A stretch of DNA of 64,000 nucleotides, taken from Mesorhizobium sp. INR15 (lineage in GTDB: Bacteria; Pseudomonadota; Alphaproteobacteria; Rhizobiales; Rhizobiaceae). Below are positions 1 through 8,451 of the stretch, one piece after another. The stretch spans positions 4,288,001 to 4,352,000 of the forward strand of contig NZ_CP045496.1 of the NCBI RefSeq assembly GCF_015500075.1, given 5' to 3'. The position numbers were made by a program, and so were the translations under genes. The first letter of the stretch is position 1; every line of letters starts with the position of its first letter. The notes beneath the pieces are model-generated. The model searched no databases. It worked only from the letters and a program-made list of their open reading frames with translations, and was not told the origin of the DNA.

Positions 1-153
1 GGATCGCTCACGGTCCGTGTCCTCGATACGCAGCAGCATCGTGCCTTGCGTATGCTTGGCATAGAGCCAGTTGAACAGCGCCGTGCGCGCGCCACCGATA
101 TGCAGGTAGCCGGTGGGCGAGGGAGCAAAACGGGTAACGACCTTGTCGGACAT
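1..153 (-). CDS. gltX: Glutamyl-tRNA synthetase, N-terminal fragment (cut by window edge)
   Basis: The 51 visible codons start with ATG at 153 and run off the left edge. The protein begins MSDKVVTRFAPSPTGYLHIG, the class-I aminoacyl-tRNA synthetase signature with the HIGH-type motif (HIGG), followed by the family sequence ARTALFNWLYAKH and the IEDTD block. It charges tRNA-Glu with glutamate in the cytoplasm. It is divergent from comEC with about 100 bases between starts. The gltX-comEC-lexA order fits rhizobial chromosomes. Only the amino terminus can be judged, so intactness is unknown. Confidence 0.95.
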   Translation of the reverse strand, partial: MSDKVVTRFAPSPTGYLHIGGARTALFNWLYAKHTQGTMLLRIEDTDRERS

Positions 154-254
154 GGAACTCTCGGGAAGCGTCTGAAGCGGGGTATGGGGGGCGGACTTTC
201 GCGCGTTGCGCGTTCATGTAGCATAGGAGGTCAAGGGCGCAAGGGGCAGACCCG

Positions 255-2699
255 ATGGCCGGACGAAGCCGGGGTGGGGAGGAGGGCGAGGATACCGTCA
301 TCGGTGTCAGCGAACGATCATTGTTTGCCATGCCTTCGGCCACCTTGGCAGTTGCCGTTCCGCTGCCTGAAAACCGCCCTGACCATCCAACCGCCGATGT
401 CCCGACGCAAGGTCCGGTCCGCGAGGCCGGTGCGGTCACGCGCCTGCGTTCGCCTTTGCGCCGGTTCTCCTTGCCTCGCGTCGGCAACGGTATCGCCCTG
501 GCCGCTGGGCTGGAGCTTGACCGGGGCATCGCCTTCCTGCTCGTGCCGGTGTTTCTGGCATGCGGAGCCATCGGCTATTTCTCGCTGGCGGCGGAACCGG
601 ATTTTCCAAAGCCTATCGCCGCCGTCGTCTTGATGGCGGTCTGCGCGCTCGCGTCGCGTTCCTGGCACAGAACCAATCTGTGTTTCGTGGCGGCGCTGTT
701 GTGCGCGCTCGGCATGCTTGCCGCCAAGGTCGAGACATGGCGGGCGGGCACTCAGATGCTCGGCTCGGAAATATCGACGCAACTGACCGGCCGCGTCGTC
801 TCGATCGACCGCATGGCAAACGGCCGTATTCGACTGACCCTCGACGTGATTTCGACCGCGCGGCCGAAGCTGCGCTACATGCCGGAACGGGTTCGCCTGT
901 CGGCGCGGAAAATACCCGCTGAGACGGTCGCCGGCTCCCAGGTCACCGGCTATGCCAAATTGCTGCCGGCAACCGGCCCGGTGCGGCCGGAGAGCTATGA
1001 CTTCTCCTTCGACAGCTATTTTTCCGGCATTGGCGGCAGCGGCTTTTTCCTCGGCAATCCGCAGGTTGTTCCGTCTCAAGGCATGCCGTTCAGCGCCAGG
1101 CTTTCCGCGGCGATCGAGAATGCCCGCGAGACTATCGCCGATCACATTCGCGGCATTGTTGGTGGCGCCGAAGGTGAAATTGCCGCCGCATTGATCGTCG
1201 GCGTGCGCGCCGGCATTCCTGAAGAGATCAATGAGTCGATGCGGCGCACCGGCATCTATCACATCATCTCGATCTCAGGGCTGCATATGGCGCTGGTCGC
1301 CGGCACCATCATGGCGATGCTGCGCGGCGCTTTCGCCTTGTTCCCGGATTTCTCCTCGCGGCGCCCGGTCAAGAAATACGCCGCGGCGGCGGCACTTTTC
1401 TCTATCGCCGCCTATCTTGTGGTCTCCGGCGTGGTGGTGGCAGCCGAACGCAGCTTCATCATGCTGGCGGTGATGTTGATTGCGGTCCTGTTTGACCGAG
1501 CAGCGCTGACCATGCGCAATCTGGCGATCTCGGCCATCGCCGTCATCGCGATATCGCCGCACGAGGTGGTTGGTCCGAGCTTCCAGATGTCGTTTGCTGC
1601 AACCGCGGCCCTGGTTGGTGCCTATGCCGGCTGGTCGGACTATCGCGCGGGAAAAACCAGGACGCCGCCGCCACGGCGCTCCTTGCCCGGCTTTCTGACG
1701 CGAAAGTTCCTGCTGATGATGGGCGGTCTGGCGATGACCTCGATCATCGCCGGCAGTGCCACGGCGCTGTTTGCGATCTGGCATTTTCAGCGCGTGTCGC
1801 CGCTCAGCCTGTTCGCCAATCTGGCCATCATGCCGATCGTGTCCATCGTGATGTTCCTGGCCGTCGCCAGCGCGCTGCTGATGCCATTCGGCCTCGATGG
1901 GCCCGCCCTCTATTTGATGGGCAAAGGGCTGACCGCGATGATCGCCGTATCCGGCTGGATCTCCGAGCGCTCGCCGGTCGATGCCGTCGGTCTGATTTCG
2001 CAGCGGTCGGTCCTGCTGGCAACGATTGCCCTGATCATCGCGACAATGGCGACGACCCGGCTGCGGCTAGCAGCCGTTCCGTTCGCGCTAGCCAGCCTGT
2101 TGACGGTCTCCGGCGCCGAAACGCCCGACGTGCTGGTCTCCGAGGATGCACGGCTGGTCGCACTGCCGATCGGCGGCGGCGAACTCGCCGTCAACCGGCC
2201 GCGCCCGAACGAGTTCACCGTCGACAACTGGAAACGCGCGCTGCGATCCGAAACCATCGTCCTGCCGGAGGTGTTCAGCAAGGAAGACGCGCAGTTCGAT
2301 ATCGACCCTGCTGATCTGCCGTCAGGAGCGCCGTTCTACTGCATGGCCGGTGTGTGCGTTGCCCGGCATCCGTCCGGCGCGATCATCGCGCATGTCGAGG
2401 ACCGCAAGGATGCCTGGAGAGCCTGTGCGTTTGCCGACCTGATCATCATCAACGACGCCACGGCCTACGATCCGTGTCACAATCCGCTGGTACTCGTTCT
2501 GACCAAAAGACAGCTGGCCCGCAAAGGCAGTGCCGCGATCTTCTTCGATAGGCTATCCGCGACCGCGCCGGCACGGATCAGCTTCGCCGTCGACAGACCA
2601 TACCGGCCCTGGCACGAACAGCGAAAATTCTCACGGGAAGCGCGAGGCTTGCCGCCCTACGTCAAGCCGGAGAAACAGGCAGCGCCTCAGGCTCAATAA
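255..2699 (+). CDS. comEC: ComEC/Rec2-family DNA-uptake channel protein
   Basis: This is an 814-residue polytopic membrane protein of the ComEC/Rec2 family, the inner-membrane channel through which single-stranded DNA enters during transformation. An N-terminal hydrophobic and DUF4131-like part is followed by the competence core, with the diagnostic HIISISGLHMALVAG segment near residue 340 and many later membrane segments. The C-terminal soluble part (about 620-814) carries no recognisable HxHxDH metallo-beta-lactamase motif, as in many alphaproteobacterial versions. The start at 255 has a purine-rich AAGGGG upstream; an in-frame ATG at 330 is the alternative. Its stop overlaps the convergent lexA stop by seven bases. 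Whether the host is naturally transformable cannot be told from here. Confidence 0.9.
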   Translation: MAGRSRGGEEGEDTVIGVSERSLFAMPSATLAVAVPLPENRPDHPTADVPTQGPVREAGAVTRLRSPLRRFSLPRVGNGIALAAGLELDRGIAFLLVPVFLACGAIGYFSLAAEPDFPKPIAAVVLMAVCALASRSWHRTNLCFVAALLCALGMLAAKVETWRAGTQMLGSEISTQLTGRVVSIDRMANGRIRLTLDVISTARPKLRYMPERVRLSARKIPAETVAGSQVTGYAKLLPATGPVRPESYDFSFDSYFSGIGGSGFFLGNPQVVPSQGMPFSARLSAAIENARETIADHIRGIVGGAEGEIAAALIVGVRAGIPEEINESMRRTGIYHIISISGLHMALVAGTIMAMLRGAFALFPDFSSRRPVKKYAAAAALFSIAAYLVVSGVVVAAERSFIMLAVMLIAVLFDRAALTMRNLAISAIAVIAISPHEVVGPSFQMSFAATAALVGAYAGWSDYRAGKTRTPPPRRSLPGFLTRKFLLMMGGLAMTSIIAGSATALFAIWHFQRVSPLSLFANLAIMPIVSIVMFLAVASALLMPFGLDGPALYLMGKGLTAMIAVSGWISERSPVDAVGLISQRSVLLATIALIIATMATTRLRLAAVPFALASLLTVSGAETPDVLVSEDARLVALPIGGGELAVNRPRPNEFTVDNWKRALRSETIVLPEVFSKEDAQFDIDPADLPSGAPFYCMAGVCVARHPSGAIIAHVEDRKDAWRACAFADLIIINDATAYDPCHNPLVLVLTKRQLARKGSAAIFFDRLSATAPARISFAVDRPYRPWHEQRKFSREARGLPPYVKPEKQAAPQAQ

Positions 2700-3430
2700 C
2701 GCCGGATCAACCCCACGAGCTTGCCTTGCACCTTGACCCGGTCTGGCCCGAAGATGCGGGTCTCATAGGCAGGATTGGCGGCTTCAAGCGCAATCGAAGC
2801 GCCCTTGCGGCGGAACCGCTTTAGCGTTGCCTCTTCTTCGTCCACCAGTGCCACGATGATCTCGCCCGGGCTTGCGGTGTCGGCGTTGCGGATGATGACT
2901 GTGTCGCCGTCGAAAATACCGGCCTCGATCATCGAGTCGCCCTTGACCTCCAGCGCATAGTGCTCGCCGCCCATGATCATGTCCGGCGGCACCGAGATCG
3001 AATGCGTCTGGTGCTGGATGGCATCAATCGGCACACCGGCGGCGATACGGCCCATCACCGGGATGGATACGGCTGAGACCGCGTCATCGTCATTGCCGGC
3101 CGAAGGCATGCGCGAAGGAGCTGGTTTGATCTGCCGGCCGAGGCTGCCCTGACCACCGCCGCCCTGAATGACGCTGGGCGAAAACTTGCGCGCCGCGTTG
3201 AGGCCGGGTGCGATCGAGTCGGGCAGCCGCAGCACTTCGAGAGCACGGGCACGATTGGGCAGCCGGCGAATGAAGCCGCGTTCTTCCAGCGCCGTGATCA
3301 GCCGGTGAATGCCGGACTTGGAGGCAAGATCGAGCGCCTCCTTCATCTCGTCGAAGGATGGGGGAATGCCGCTTTCCTTCAGGCGTTCATGAATGAACAT
3401 CAGCAATTCATGTTGCTTGCGCGTCAGCAT
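2693..3430 (-). CDS. lexA: LexA SOS-response repressor
   Basis: This 245-residue repressor has an N-terminal winged helix (residues 1-65, beginning MLTRKQHELLMFIHERL) and a C-terminal S24-type autoprotease domain. The self-cleavage site Ala131-Gly132 lies in RIAAGVP. The catalytic Ser166 lies in VKGDSM and the catalytic Lys204 in ATLKRF. It represses DNA-damage genes and is inactivated by RecA-stimulated self-cleavage. The start at 3430 matches the family's usual amino terminus, although the frame stays open upstream. A GTTC-N7-GTTC SOS box lies 62 bases upstream, implying autoregulation. In relatives lexA normally follows moeA; here moeA lies 11.5 kb away. Confidence 0.97.
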   Translation of the reverse strand: MLTRKQHELLMFIHERLKESGIPPSFDEMKEALDLASKSGIHRLITALEERGFIRRLPNRARALEVLRLPDSIAPGLNAARKFSPSVIQGGGGQGSLGRQIKPAPSRMPSAGNDDDAVSAVSIPVMGRIAAGVPIDAIQHQTHSISVPPDMIMGGEHYALEVKGDSMIEAGIFDGDTVIIRNADTASPGEIIVALVDEEEATLKRFRRKGASIALEAANPAYETRIFGPDRVKVQGKLVGLIRRY

Positions 3431-3776
3431 GGCAGCCCCCAGGAGTTCTGAAACCAGAATCGGAAAAACAAACCCAGAACAAACACTATCTGTTCCAGTT
3501 GTGTTCCGCAACTGTTTAAAGTTTAATGAATTTGTTAAGACGGCTGAAATTATTGTCGGCACCGTGCCGCTTCGCCACGGCTCATTTCACGCCGCTGGCG
3601 CATGCTTTCCAGCGTTGAAATTGTTATGGTTAACGGCGTGTGGCCCATCCCATGGCGAATCCTGGCACCAGTCATGGACAGGTGCCCAAGACGGATATGT
3701 CGACCTTTGCTGACTTGCCATTTGCCGTGAACGAAACGAAGCCAAAATGCCAACCACGGGTGGGTCGGCGCCAACA
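3431..3776. other. lexA upstream intergenic region
   Basis: This 346-base gap lies between the lexA start and the end of the PLP lyase gene. It holds the SOS box at 3492-3506. The rest shows short open frames without a convincing ribosome site or recognisable protein, and I see no terminator or RNA gene. This is the left junction of the tryptophan-catabolism block with the conserved lexA neighbourhood. Confidence 0.6.
3492..3506. promoter_or_regulatory. LexA-binding SOS box of lexA
   Basis: The sequence GTTCCAGTTGTGTTC is an exact GTTC-N7-GTTC direct repeat (GAAC-N7-GAAC on the lexA coding strand), the known SOS box of Alphaproteobacteria. It sits 62 bases before the lexA start, where it would block the promoter. 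Confidence 0.9.
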
Positions 3777-4751
3777 TCACGCCGGTGGGACTTCCCCGGC
3801 CAAGACCTGCGCATAGGCGCCAGCATCGATGTTGCCACCGGAGATGACACAGACGATGTTGCCAGTTGCCTGCTCGCTGCAAAGAGCGGCGGCCAGTGAC
3901 GCCGCCCCGGCACCTTCGGCCACGAGCTTCGCTTTCGAAAACAGCAGCCGCATTGCTTCCGTCACCTGCTGAAGGCTGACGGTAATAGCGCCGTCGATAA
4001 GCTGGTTTGCCAAAGGCCATAGTTCAGGCACCAGCGACGGCCCACCGATGCTCTTGATGAAGGAGGGCTGCGTCTTGATATCGACAATGCGCCCGGCCGC
4101 CAGGGCGGCGGTGACCGGCGCCGCGTTTTCGTCTTCGACCGCGAAGACTTTCGCGTCGCGCCGCAATGCCTTGACCGCGCTGGCGACCCCGGTTGTCATG
4201 CTGCCGCCGCCGTAGGGCGTCAGCACGCAATCGACTTCCGGCAGGTCTTCGACGATCTCCAGGCCGATGGTGCCATTTCCCGCCAGTACCGCCTGATCGG
4301 TGACGGGATTTATGAGGAGTTCAGCGATATCCGGACGCTCAATCCCGGTGATGTATCGCCACCAGGTCTCGTGCGAAATGAAACGCACCTCGCCACCAAG
4401 GCGGCGGACTCCATCGATCTTGGTCTGGGGCGCGTCCGCATACATGTAGGCGGCCATTGGAACGCCAAGCGCCCTTGCGGCCCAGGCCATTCCATAGGCC
4501 ATGTTGCCCGAACTGATCGTGGCGACGCCATGCCGTAGCGCATCGGCGTCGCGGGAAAGCAGAGCATTCAGCGCCGGCCTGATCTTGAAGGCGCCTATGG
4601 GCGACAGGGTCTCAAGCTTTAGGAATATCCGTTGGTCGGTCCCGCCAAGATCGACACGCAGCAGCGGTGTCCGTGGCAACGACGCGGCCAGCCGGTCGCG
4701 AGCCGCGCCAATCTCCTCGAGTGTCGGGCGGCGCGGGAGCGTTGAGCTCAT
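3777..4751 (-). CDS. Fold-type II PLP enzyme, threonine/serine dehydratase-like
   Basis: The 324-residue protein resembles threonine/serine dehydratases of the tryptophan-synthase-beta fold. GAFKIRPA (around residue 53) corresponds to the family SFKxRGA motif with the PLP Schiff-base lysine. SSGNMAYG corresponds to SSGNHAQG, with the usual His replaced by Met. GGGSMTTG is the glycine-rich phosphate loop. Its ATG overlaps the stop of the upstream GntR regulator in an ATGA junction, so the two are co-translated. The neighbouring tryptophan/kynurenine genes suggest an amino-acid lyase for a related substrate. Plain threonine or serine deamination is possible, and the substrate is not shown by the sequence. 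Confidence 0.8.
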   Translation of the reverse strand: MSSTLPRRPTLEEIGAARDRLAASLPRTPLLRVDLGGTDQRIFLKLETLSPIGAFKIRPALNALLSRDADALRHGVATISSGNMAYGMAWAARALGVPMAAYMYADAPQTKIDGVRRLGGEVRFISHETWWRYITGIERPDIAELLINPVTDQAVLAGNGTIGLEIVEDLPEVDCVLTPYGGGSMTTGVASAVKALRRDAKVFAVEDENAAPVTAALAAGRIVDIKTQPSFIKSIGGPSLVPELWPLANQLIDGAITVSLQQVTEAMRLLFSKAKLVAEGAGAASLAAALCSEQATGNIVCVISGGNIDAGAYAQVLAGEVPPA

Positions 4752-5521
4752 TTGCCGACCGTCTTCAAGCTGCCGGCACGCGCGGTGTACTTGCTCGCGT
4801 TGTTGTCTTCGCTGTGGACATAGACATGCAGCGTGTAGCCGATGTGGGCCACCATCAACGCCTTTGCCCGCTCGACATCACGGTCCAGCGCCGCTTCCAT
4901 GATCGCGGTGTGGTGCTCGATCGCTATCGCCTCGCGCAACGCATCCATGGCCTCTTCATAGCCATCCTTGAGCCCTGCCGCGGCGCGCAGTGTCGGCGCA
5001 AGGCCAAGAAAGCGATGATGCCGGCGCAACTGGTCGGCGATTGTGGAGCGGAATCGCAGCAGCCAGTTGGAGGTCGACGCACTCAGCAGTGCCGCGTGGA
5101 AGGCCTCGTGGCTCTCGTCCCATTTGTCGACGGCCTCATCCGAAGGATCGTCAACCGCGGTCTTGCAGCGGGAGAGCCGGTAGTGGGCGGTGACGACGGC
5201 ATCTTCCCATGCTTTACCGCCTTTCTCGATCGATTCCAGGAACAGGGGTATCTCGACAACCATCCTCGCGTGCGCCAGATCCTCGAGTTCGGCTCGCGAT
5301 ACGGGGGCGACGGCAAAGCCGCGATTGCTGATCGCGGTGACCAGGCGCTCGGCCTCCAGCCGCGACAATGCCTCGCGCAGAGGTGTCCAGCCAACGCCGT
5401 AGGTGCCGCGCAATGCGCTCAGTTTGAGGGGCGCGCCCGGCATGAGGCGGGTGGTGAGGATATCGCGCCGCAGCAGCTGATAAGCCGCCTCGGTCTTTGT
5501 CGATCTCTTCTGATCCTGCAT
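4748..5521 (-). CDS. GntR-family transcriptional regulator (FCD/FadR subfamily)
   Basis: A 257-residue regulator. Residues 12-75 form the GntR winged helix (AAYQLLRRDIL...LSALRGTYGVGWTPLREALSRLEAERLV). Residues 90-235 form an all-helical FCD ligand domain with the expected acidic and His residues (DESHEAFHAALL; the late VAHIGYTLH), which usually bind a metal and a small carboxylate. It heads the operon with the PLP lyase and is divergent from the ABC importer-kynureninase operon. The gap between them carries an AT-rich repeated palindrome, probably its operator. By neighbourhood the effector may be tryptophan, kynurenine or anthranilate; this is inference. Confidence 0.9.
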   Translation of the reverse strand: MQDQKRSTKTEAAYQLLRRDILTTRLMPGAPLKLSALRGTYGVGWTPLREALSRLEAERLVTAISNRGFAVAPVSRAELEDLAHARMVVEIPLFLESIEKGGKAWEDAVVTAHYRLSRCKTAVDDPSDEAVDKWDESHEAFHAALLSASTSNWLLRFRSTIADQLRRHHRFLGLAPTLRAAAGLKDGYEEAMDALREAIAIEHHTAIMEAALDRDVERAKALMVAHIGYTLHVYVHSEDNNASKYTARAGSLKTVGK

Positions 5522-5548
5522 GCGCTTTCGTCCGTCAGCTGACCTGGG

Positions 5549-5595
5549 AAGAATTATATATCATGTGAGGGTGTGGCAAGAATTATATATAATGT
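5549..5595. promoter_or_regulatory. Paired AT-rich operator, probably for the adjacent GntR regulator
   Basis: Two 18-base copies, AAGAATTATATATCATGT (5549-5566) and AAGAATTATATATAATGT (5578-5595), differ at one base and repeat with a 29-base period. The second contains the perfect 12-base palindrome ATTATATATAAT (5582-5593). They stand out in GC-rich DNA, lie 28-74 bases from the GntR start and just upstream of a possible promoter for the ABC operon. FCD-type GntR proteins bind such short palindromes. The link to this regulator is inference. Confidence 0.7.
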
Positions 5596-5624
5596 TTGAC
5601 AGGCAAGGATGGACTGATCATGAT
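5596..5624 (+). promoter_or_regulatory. Candidate sigma-70 promoter of the ABC importer-kynU operon
   Basis: TTGACA (5596-5601) is a consensus -35 hexamer. After a 17-base spacer comes CATGAT (5619-5624), matching four of six -10 bases. It abuts the second operator copy, so a bound repressor would occlude it. This was read by eye. Confidence 0.45.
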
Positions 5625-5675
5625 TGCCACAGTTGCCGCACCGTAAGCGGCACCAATCAAATCTGGGAGGAAATG

Positions 5676-6662
5676 ATGATGAAGTTGAAATCCGCTTGGC
5701 TGCCGGGATTGGCCCTGGCCGGCGTCCTGATGGCGAATATCGGCGCTTCGGCCGCTGATCAGATCCGCATCGGCATCGCCAATTTTGGCGAACATCCGCA
5801 ATTGAACGCCGCCGTCGCCGGTTTCAAAAAGGCGCTTGCCGCGAACGGGTTCAACGAAGGCAAGGAAGTCGTCTACACGGAAAGCCATACCAATTTCGAT
5901 GCGTCGCTGGTTCCGCAGATGATCGCCAAGCTCCAGGCCGACCAGCCCAAGCTGATGTACACCGTCACCACACCGGTCTCGCAGATCGCCAAGAAGGCAT
6001 TGGCCGGCTCGGGAATTCCAATCGTGTTCGCGGCCGTGACCGATCCGGTCGCCGCCAAGCTAGTTCCGTCGTGGGACGCCGGAGACGAAGGCATGACCGG
6101 CGCGAGCGACCTTCAGGATGTCGCGGCTGTGATGGCTTTCACCAAGAAACTGCTGCCGAACGCCAAGCGTTTCGGCGTGCCTTACAATCCGGGCGAGGCG
6201 AACGACGTCGCGCTCCTGGAAAAGATCAAGGAAGCAGCTCCGGCAGCCGGGTTCGAAGTGGTCGAGGTCGGCATCGACAACGTCAATGATATCCAGCAGC
6301 GCATTGCCTCGCTGGCAGGCAAGGCCGACGTGATCTATGGGCCGACCTCCAACCTCATCCAGCCGGCCATCGCGGCTGTCTCGGCCGCGGCGCGTCAGGC
6401 CGGCATCCCGGTCGTCAACGCTGACGTCAATGCCGTGCGCGGCGGCGTCGTGCCGGCAAGCTTCGCGGTCAACTACGAGCAAGTCGGCGTCAACGCCGGC
6501 AACATCGCGGCGGAAATCCTGAAAGGAAAGGATCCCAAGACGATCGCGCCTTCGCGGCCTGCCTACAAGGACCACTCGGCGCTGATCTCAAAGAAGGCGA
6601 TGGCCGCCTTCGGCATCGAGATCCCGGCTTCGCTGGCCGATTGCGGCTGCATCGTCGACTGA
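5676..6662 (+). CDS. ABC importer substrate-binding protein (PF04392/TrpX type)
   Basis: A periplasmic binding protein of about 328 residues. It has a signal peptide (KLKSAWLPGLALAGVLMANIGASA, cleaved before ADQIRIG) and a two-lobed body of the ABC_sub_bind (TrpX-like) family. Recognisable elements are IRIGIANFGEHPQLNAAVAGF at the mature start and IVFAAVTDPVAAKLV in the middle. Three ATGs lie in a row (5673, 5676, 5679). With GGGAGG at 5665-5670 the second or third has the better spacing. It is the first gene of an operon with ATPase, permease and kynureninase. That company suggests it captures tryptophan or kynurenine, as for TrpXYZ importers. The ligand is inferred. Confidence 0.88.
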   Translation: MMKLKSAWLPGLALAGVLMANIGASAADQIRIGIANFGEHPQLNAAVAGFKKALAANGFNEGKEVVYTESHTNFDASLVPQMIAKLQADQPKLMYTVTTPVSQIAKKALAGSGIPIVFAAVTDPVAAKLVPSWDAGDEGMTGASDLQDVAAVMAFTKKLLPNAKRFGVPYNPGEANDVALLEKIKEAAPAAGFEVVEVGIDNVNDIQQRIASLAGKADVIYGPTSNLIQPAIAAVSAAARQAGIPVVNADVNAVRGGVVPASFAVNYEQVGVNAGNIAAEILKGKDPKTIAPSRPAYKDHSALISKKAMAAFGIEIPASLADCGCIVD

Positions 6663-6724
6663 CATCGAGCTTCGTCAACAAGTGGCGGCGTCGCTGACGC
6701 CGTCGCTTTTTCCGGGAGGGACGG

Positions 6725-7504
6725 ATGCTCGAAATCCGATCTGCACGCAAGGTATTCTACAAGGGGCAGGCCGACGAAAAGATCGCGCTGGATGGTCTCA
6801 GCCTGTCGCTCGCCACGGGCGAATTCGCGGTCGTCATCGGCTCCAACGGGGCCGGCAAGAGCAGCATGCTCAACGCGATTTCAGGGTCTCTGATGCTTGA
6901 TTCCGGCCAGATCCTGATCAACGGCACTGATGTCACCAACTTGCCGGTCCACATGCGCGCCATGCGGCTTGCGCGTGTTTTCCAGGACCCGATGCGCGGT
7001 ACCGCCGCCTCCATGACGGTCGCGGAAAACATGCTGCTGGCTGATCTTCGTAGCAAGAAACGCACCTTGCGTCAGGGATTGAACCCCACCCGCATCGCGG
7101 CCTACCGCGAGCGCCTGGCCATGCTGGGCCTTGGTCTGGAGAACCGGCTCGACACCCGTGTCGATCTTCTCTCAGGCGGGCAGCGGCAATCGCTGTCACT
7201 GATCATGGCAGTCGGCGGCTCACCGGACCTGCTGCTGCTCGACGAACATACCGCCGCCCTCGATCCGCGCACCGCCGACATTGTCATGAAGGCGACGGTT
7301 CGGGCGGTCGAGGCGCTGAAGCTCACGACCTTGATGGTGACCCACAACATGCAGCACGCAGTGGAGTACGGCAGCAGTGTCGTCATGCTCGACGCAGGGC
7401 GGGTTCGCCTCGAAGTCACTGGAGCGGAAAAGGCTAACGTCACCGTTGCCGACCTGATCGGCCACTTCTCCGTCAAGACCGACCGCATGCTGTTGGCGAG
7501 CTGA
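6725..7504 (+). CDS. ABC importer ATP-binding protein
   Basis: This 259-residue ATPase powers the importer made with the flanking genes. It has Walker A GSNGAGKS (39-46), Q-loop VFQDP (around 86), signature LSGGQ (149-153), Walker B LLLLDE (169-174) and the switch His in VTHNMQHAVEYG. It follows the binding-protein gene by about 60 bases, with GGGAGGG before the ATG, and precedes the permease by five bases. It looks complete, with all catalytic motifs intact. The substrate class comes only from its operon partners. Confidence 0.93.
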   Translation: MLEIRSARKVFYKGQADEKIALDGLSLSLATGEFAVVIGSNGAGKSSMLNAISGSLMLDSGQILINGTDVTNLPVHMRAMRLARVFQDPMRGTAASMTVAENMLLADLRSKKRTLRQGLNPTRIAAYRERLAMLGLGLENRLDTRVDLLSGGQRQSLSLIMAVGGSPDLLLLDEHTAALDPRTADIVMKATVRAVEALKLTTLMVTHNMQHAVEYGSSVVMLDAGRVRLEVTGAEKANVTVADLIGHFSVKTDRMLLAS

Positions 7505-7509
7505 TCATC

Positions 7510-8433
7510 ATGGACTTTATCCAGACAGTTCTGACCAGCTTCATCGCCATCATTCCCGTCACGTTGGCGCAAAGCCTGATCCTGGCTTTTGTCGTGCTCG
7601 GCATCATGATCCCGTTCCGCATGCTGAATTTCCCTGATCTCACCAGCGAAGGGGCGTTTCCGCTCGGCGGCTGCGTCTGCGGGGTTCTGCTTGCTGGCGG
7701 TGCATCGCCGCTGACCGCCATCGCCGTCGCGTTGATCGCGGGCTTCGCCGCCGGTTGCTGCACAGCGTTCATCCATCTGCGCTTCCGCATCCACACGCTG
7801 CTTGCCGGCATTTTGATGATGACGATGCTCTACAGCATCAACCTGCGCATCATGGGCAAGTCGAACCTTTCGGTCTTTGGTACTCCTGCTGTGTTCGACT
7901 GGGCGCCGTTCATGCGCCCGGGTTTTCCGGCCAGCAAGATCGCCGTCGCCGGACTGATCGGCCTCGTTGTCTTCGTGCTGCTCAACATGTTCTTCAAGAC
8001 CGAAAAGGGCACGGCTGTGCGTGCGGTCGGTGCCAATCCCGACATGGCGGAAGCCCAGGGCATCAATGTCTGGGCGGCGACCATTGGCGGCGTCGGCCTG
8101 GCCAGCGCGTTTTCGGCAACCAGCGGCGCGCTGATGGTTCAGTCGCAAGGCTTCGCCGACGTCAATATGGGCCTTGGAATTCTCATCAACGGCCTTGCCG
8201 CCCTGATGATTGGCGAGGCCATAGTCGGCAAGCAGACGGTGCGGCGCCAGTTGCTGGCTCCTTTCGTCGGAGCGGTCGTCTACTACCAGCTTGTGTCGTT
8301 CTGCCTCGCAGCCGGCATGCCACCTCCCGACCTGAAGCTTGCCACCGGCCTGTTCGTGCTCGCCATGCTGGCACTGCCAAGCCTGAAGCGCAGCCGTGGG
8401 CCGGCGCCCGCGCGCGAAACCATCCGCGAATAA
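7510..8433 (+). CDS. ABC importer permease
   Basis: A 307-residue integral membrane protein with about eight hydrophobic segments, such as LAQSLILAFVVLGIMIPF and IGLVVFVLLNMFF. It has the overall pattern of branched-chain-type permeases (BPD_transp_2) that pair with PF04392 binding proteins. The likely ATPase-contact loop includes VRAVGANPDMAEAQGIN (around 175-190). It lies five bases after the ATPase gene and 18 bases before kynU, so all four are surely one operon. With one permease gene the channel would be a homodimer. Confidence 0.9.
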   Translation: MDFIQTVLTSFIAIIPVTLAQSLILAFVVLGIMIPFRMLNFPDLTSEGAFPLGGCVCGVLLAGGASPLTAIAVALIAGFAAGCCTAFIHLRFRIHTLLAGILMMTMLYSINLRIMGKSNLSVFGTPAVFDWAPFMRPGFPASKIAVAGLIGLVVFVLLNMFFKTEKGTAVRAVGANPDMAEAQGINVWAATIGGVGLASAFSATSGALMVQSQGFADVNMGLGILINGLAALMIGEAIVGKQTVRRQLLAPFVGAVVYYQLVSFCLAAGMPPPDLKLATGLFVLAMLALPSLKRSRGPAPARETIRE

Positions 8434-8451
8434 CCAAGGACTGATCGCATC

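Noticed and set aside
318..1262. Long minus-strand open frame opposite comEC
   Set aside because: It is a reverse-strand shadow of comEC, with Arg/Asp/Gly-rich composition, no ribosome site and no family resemblance.
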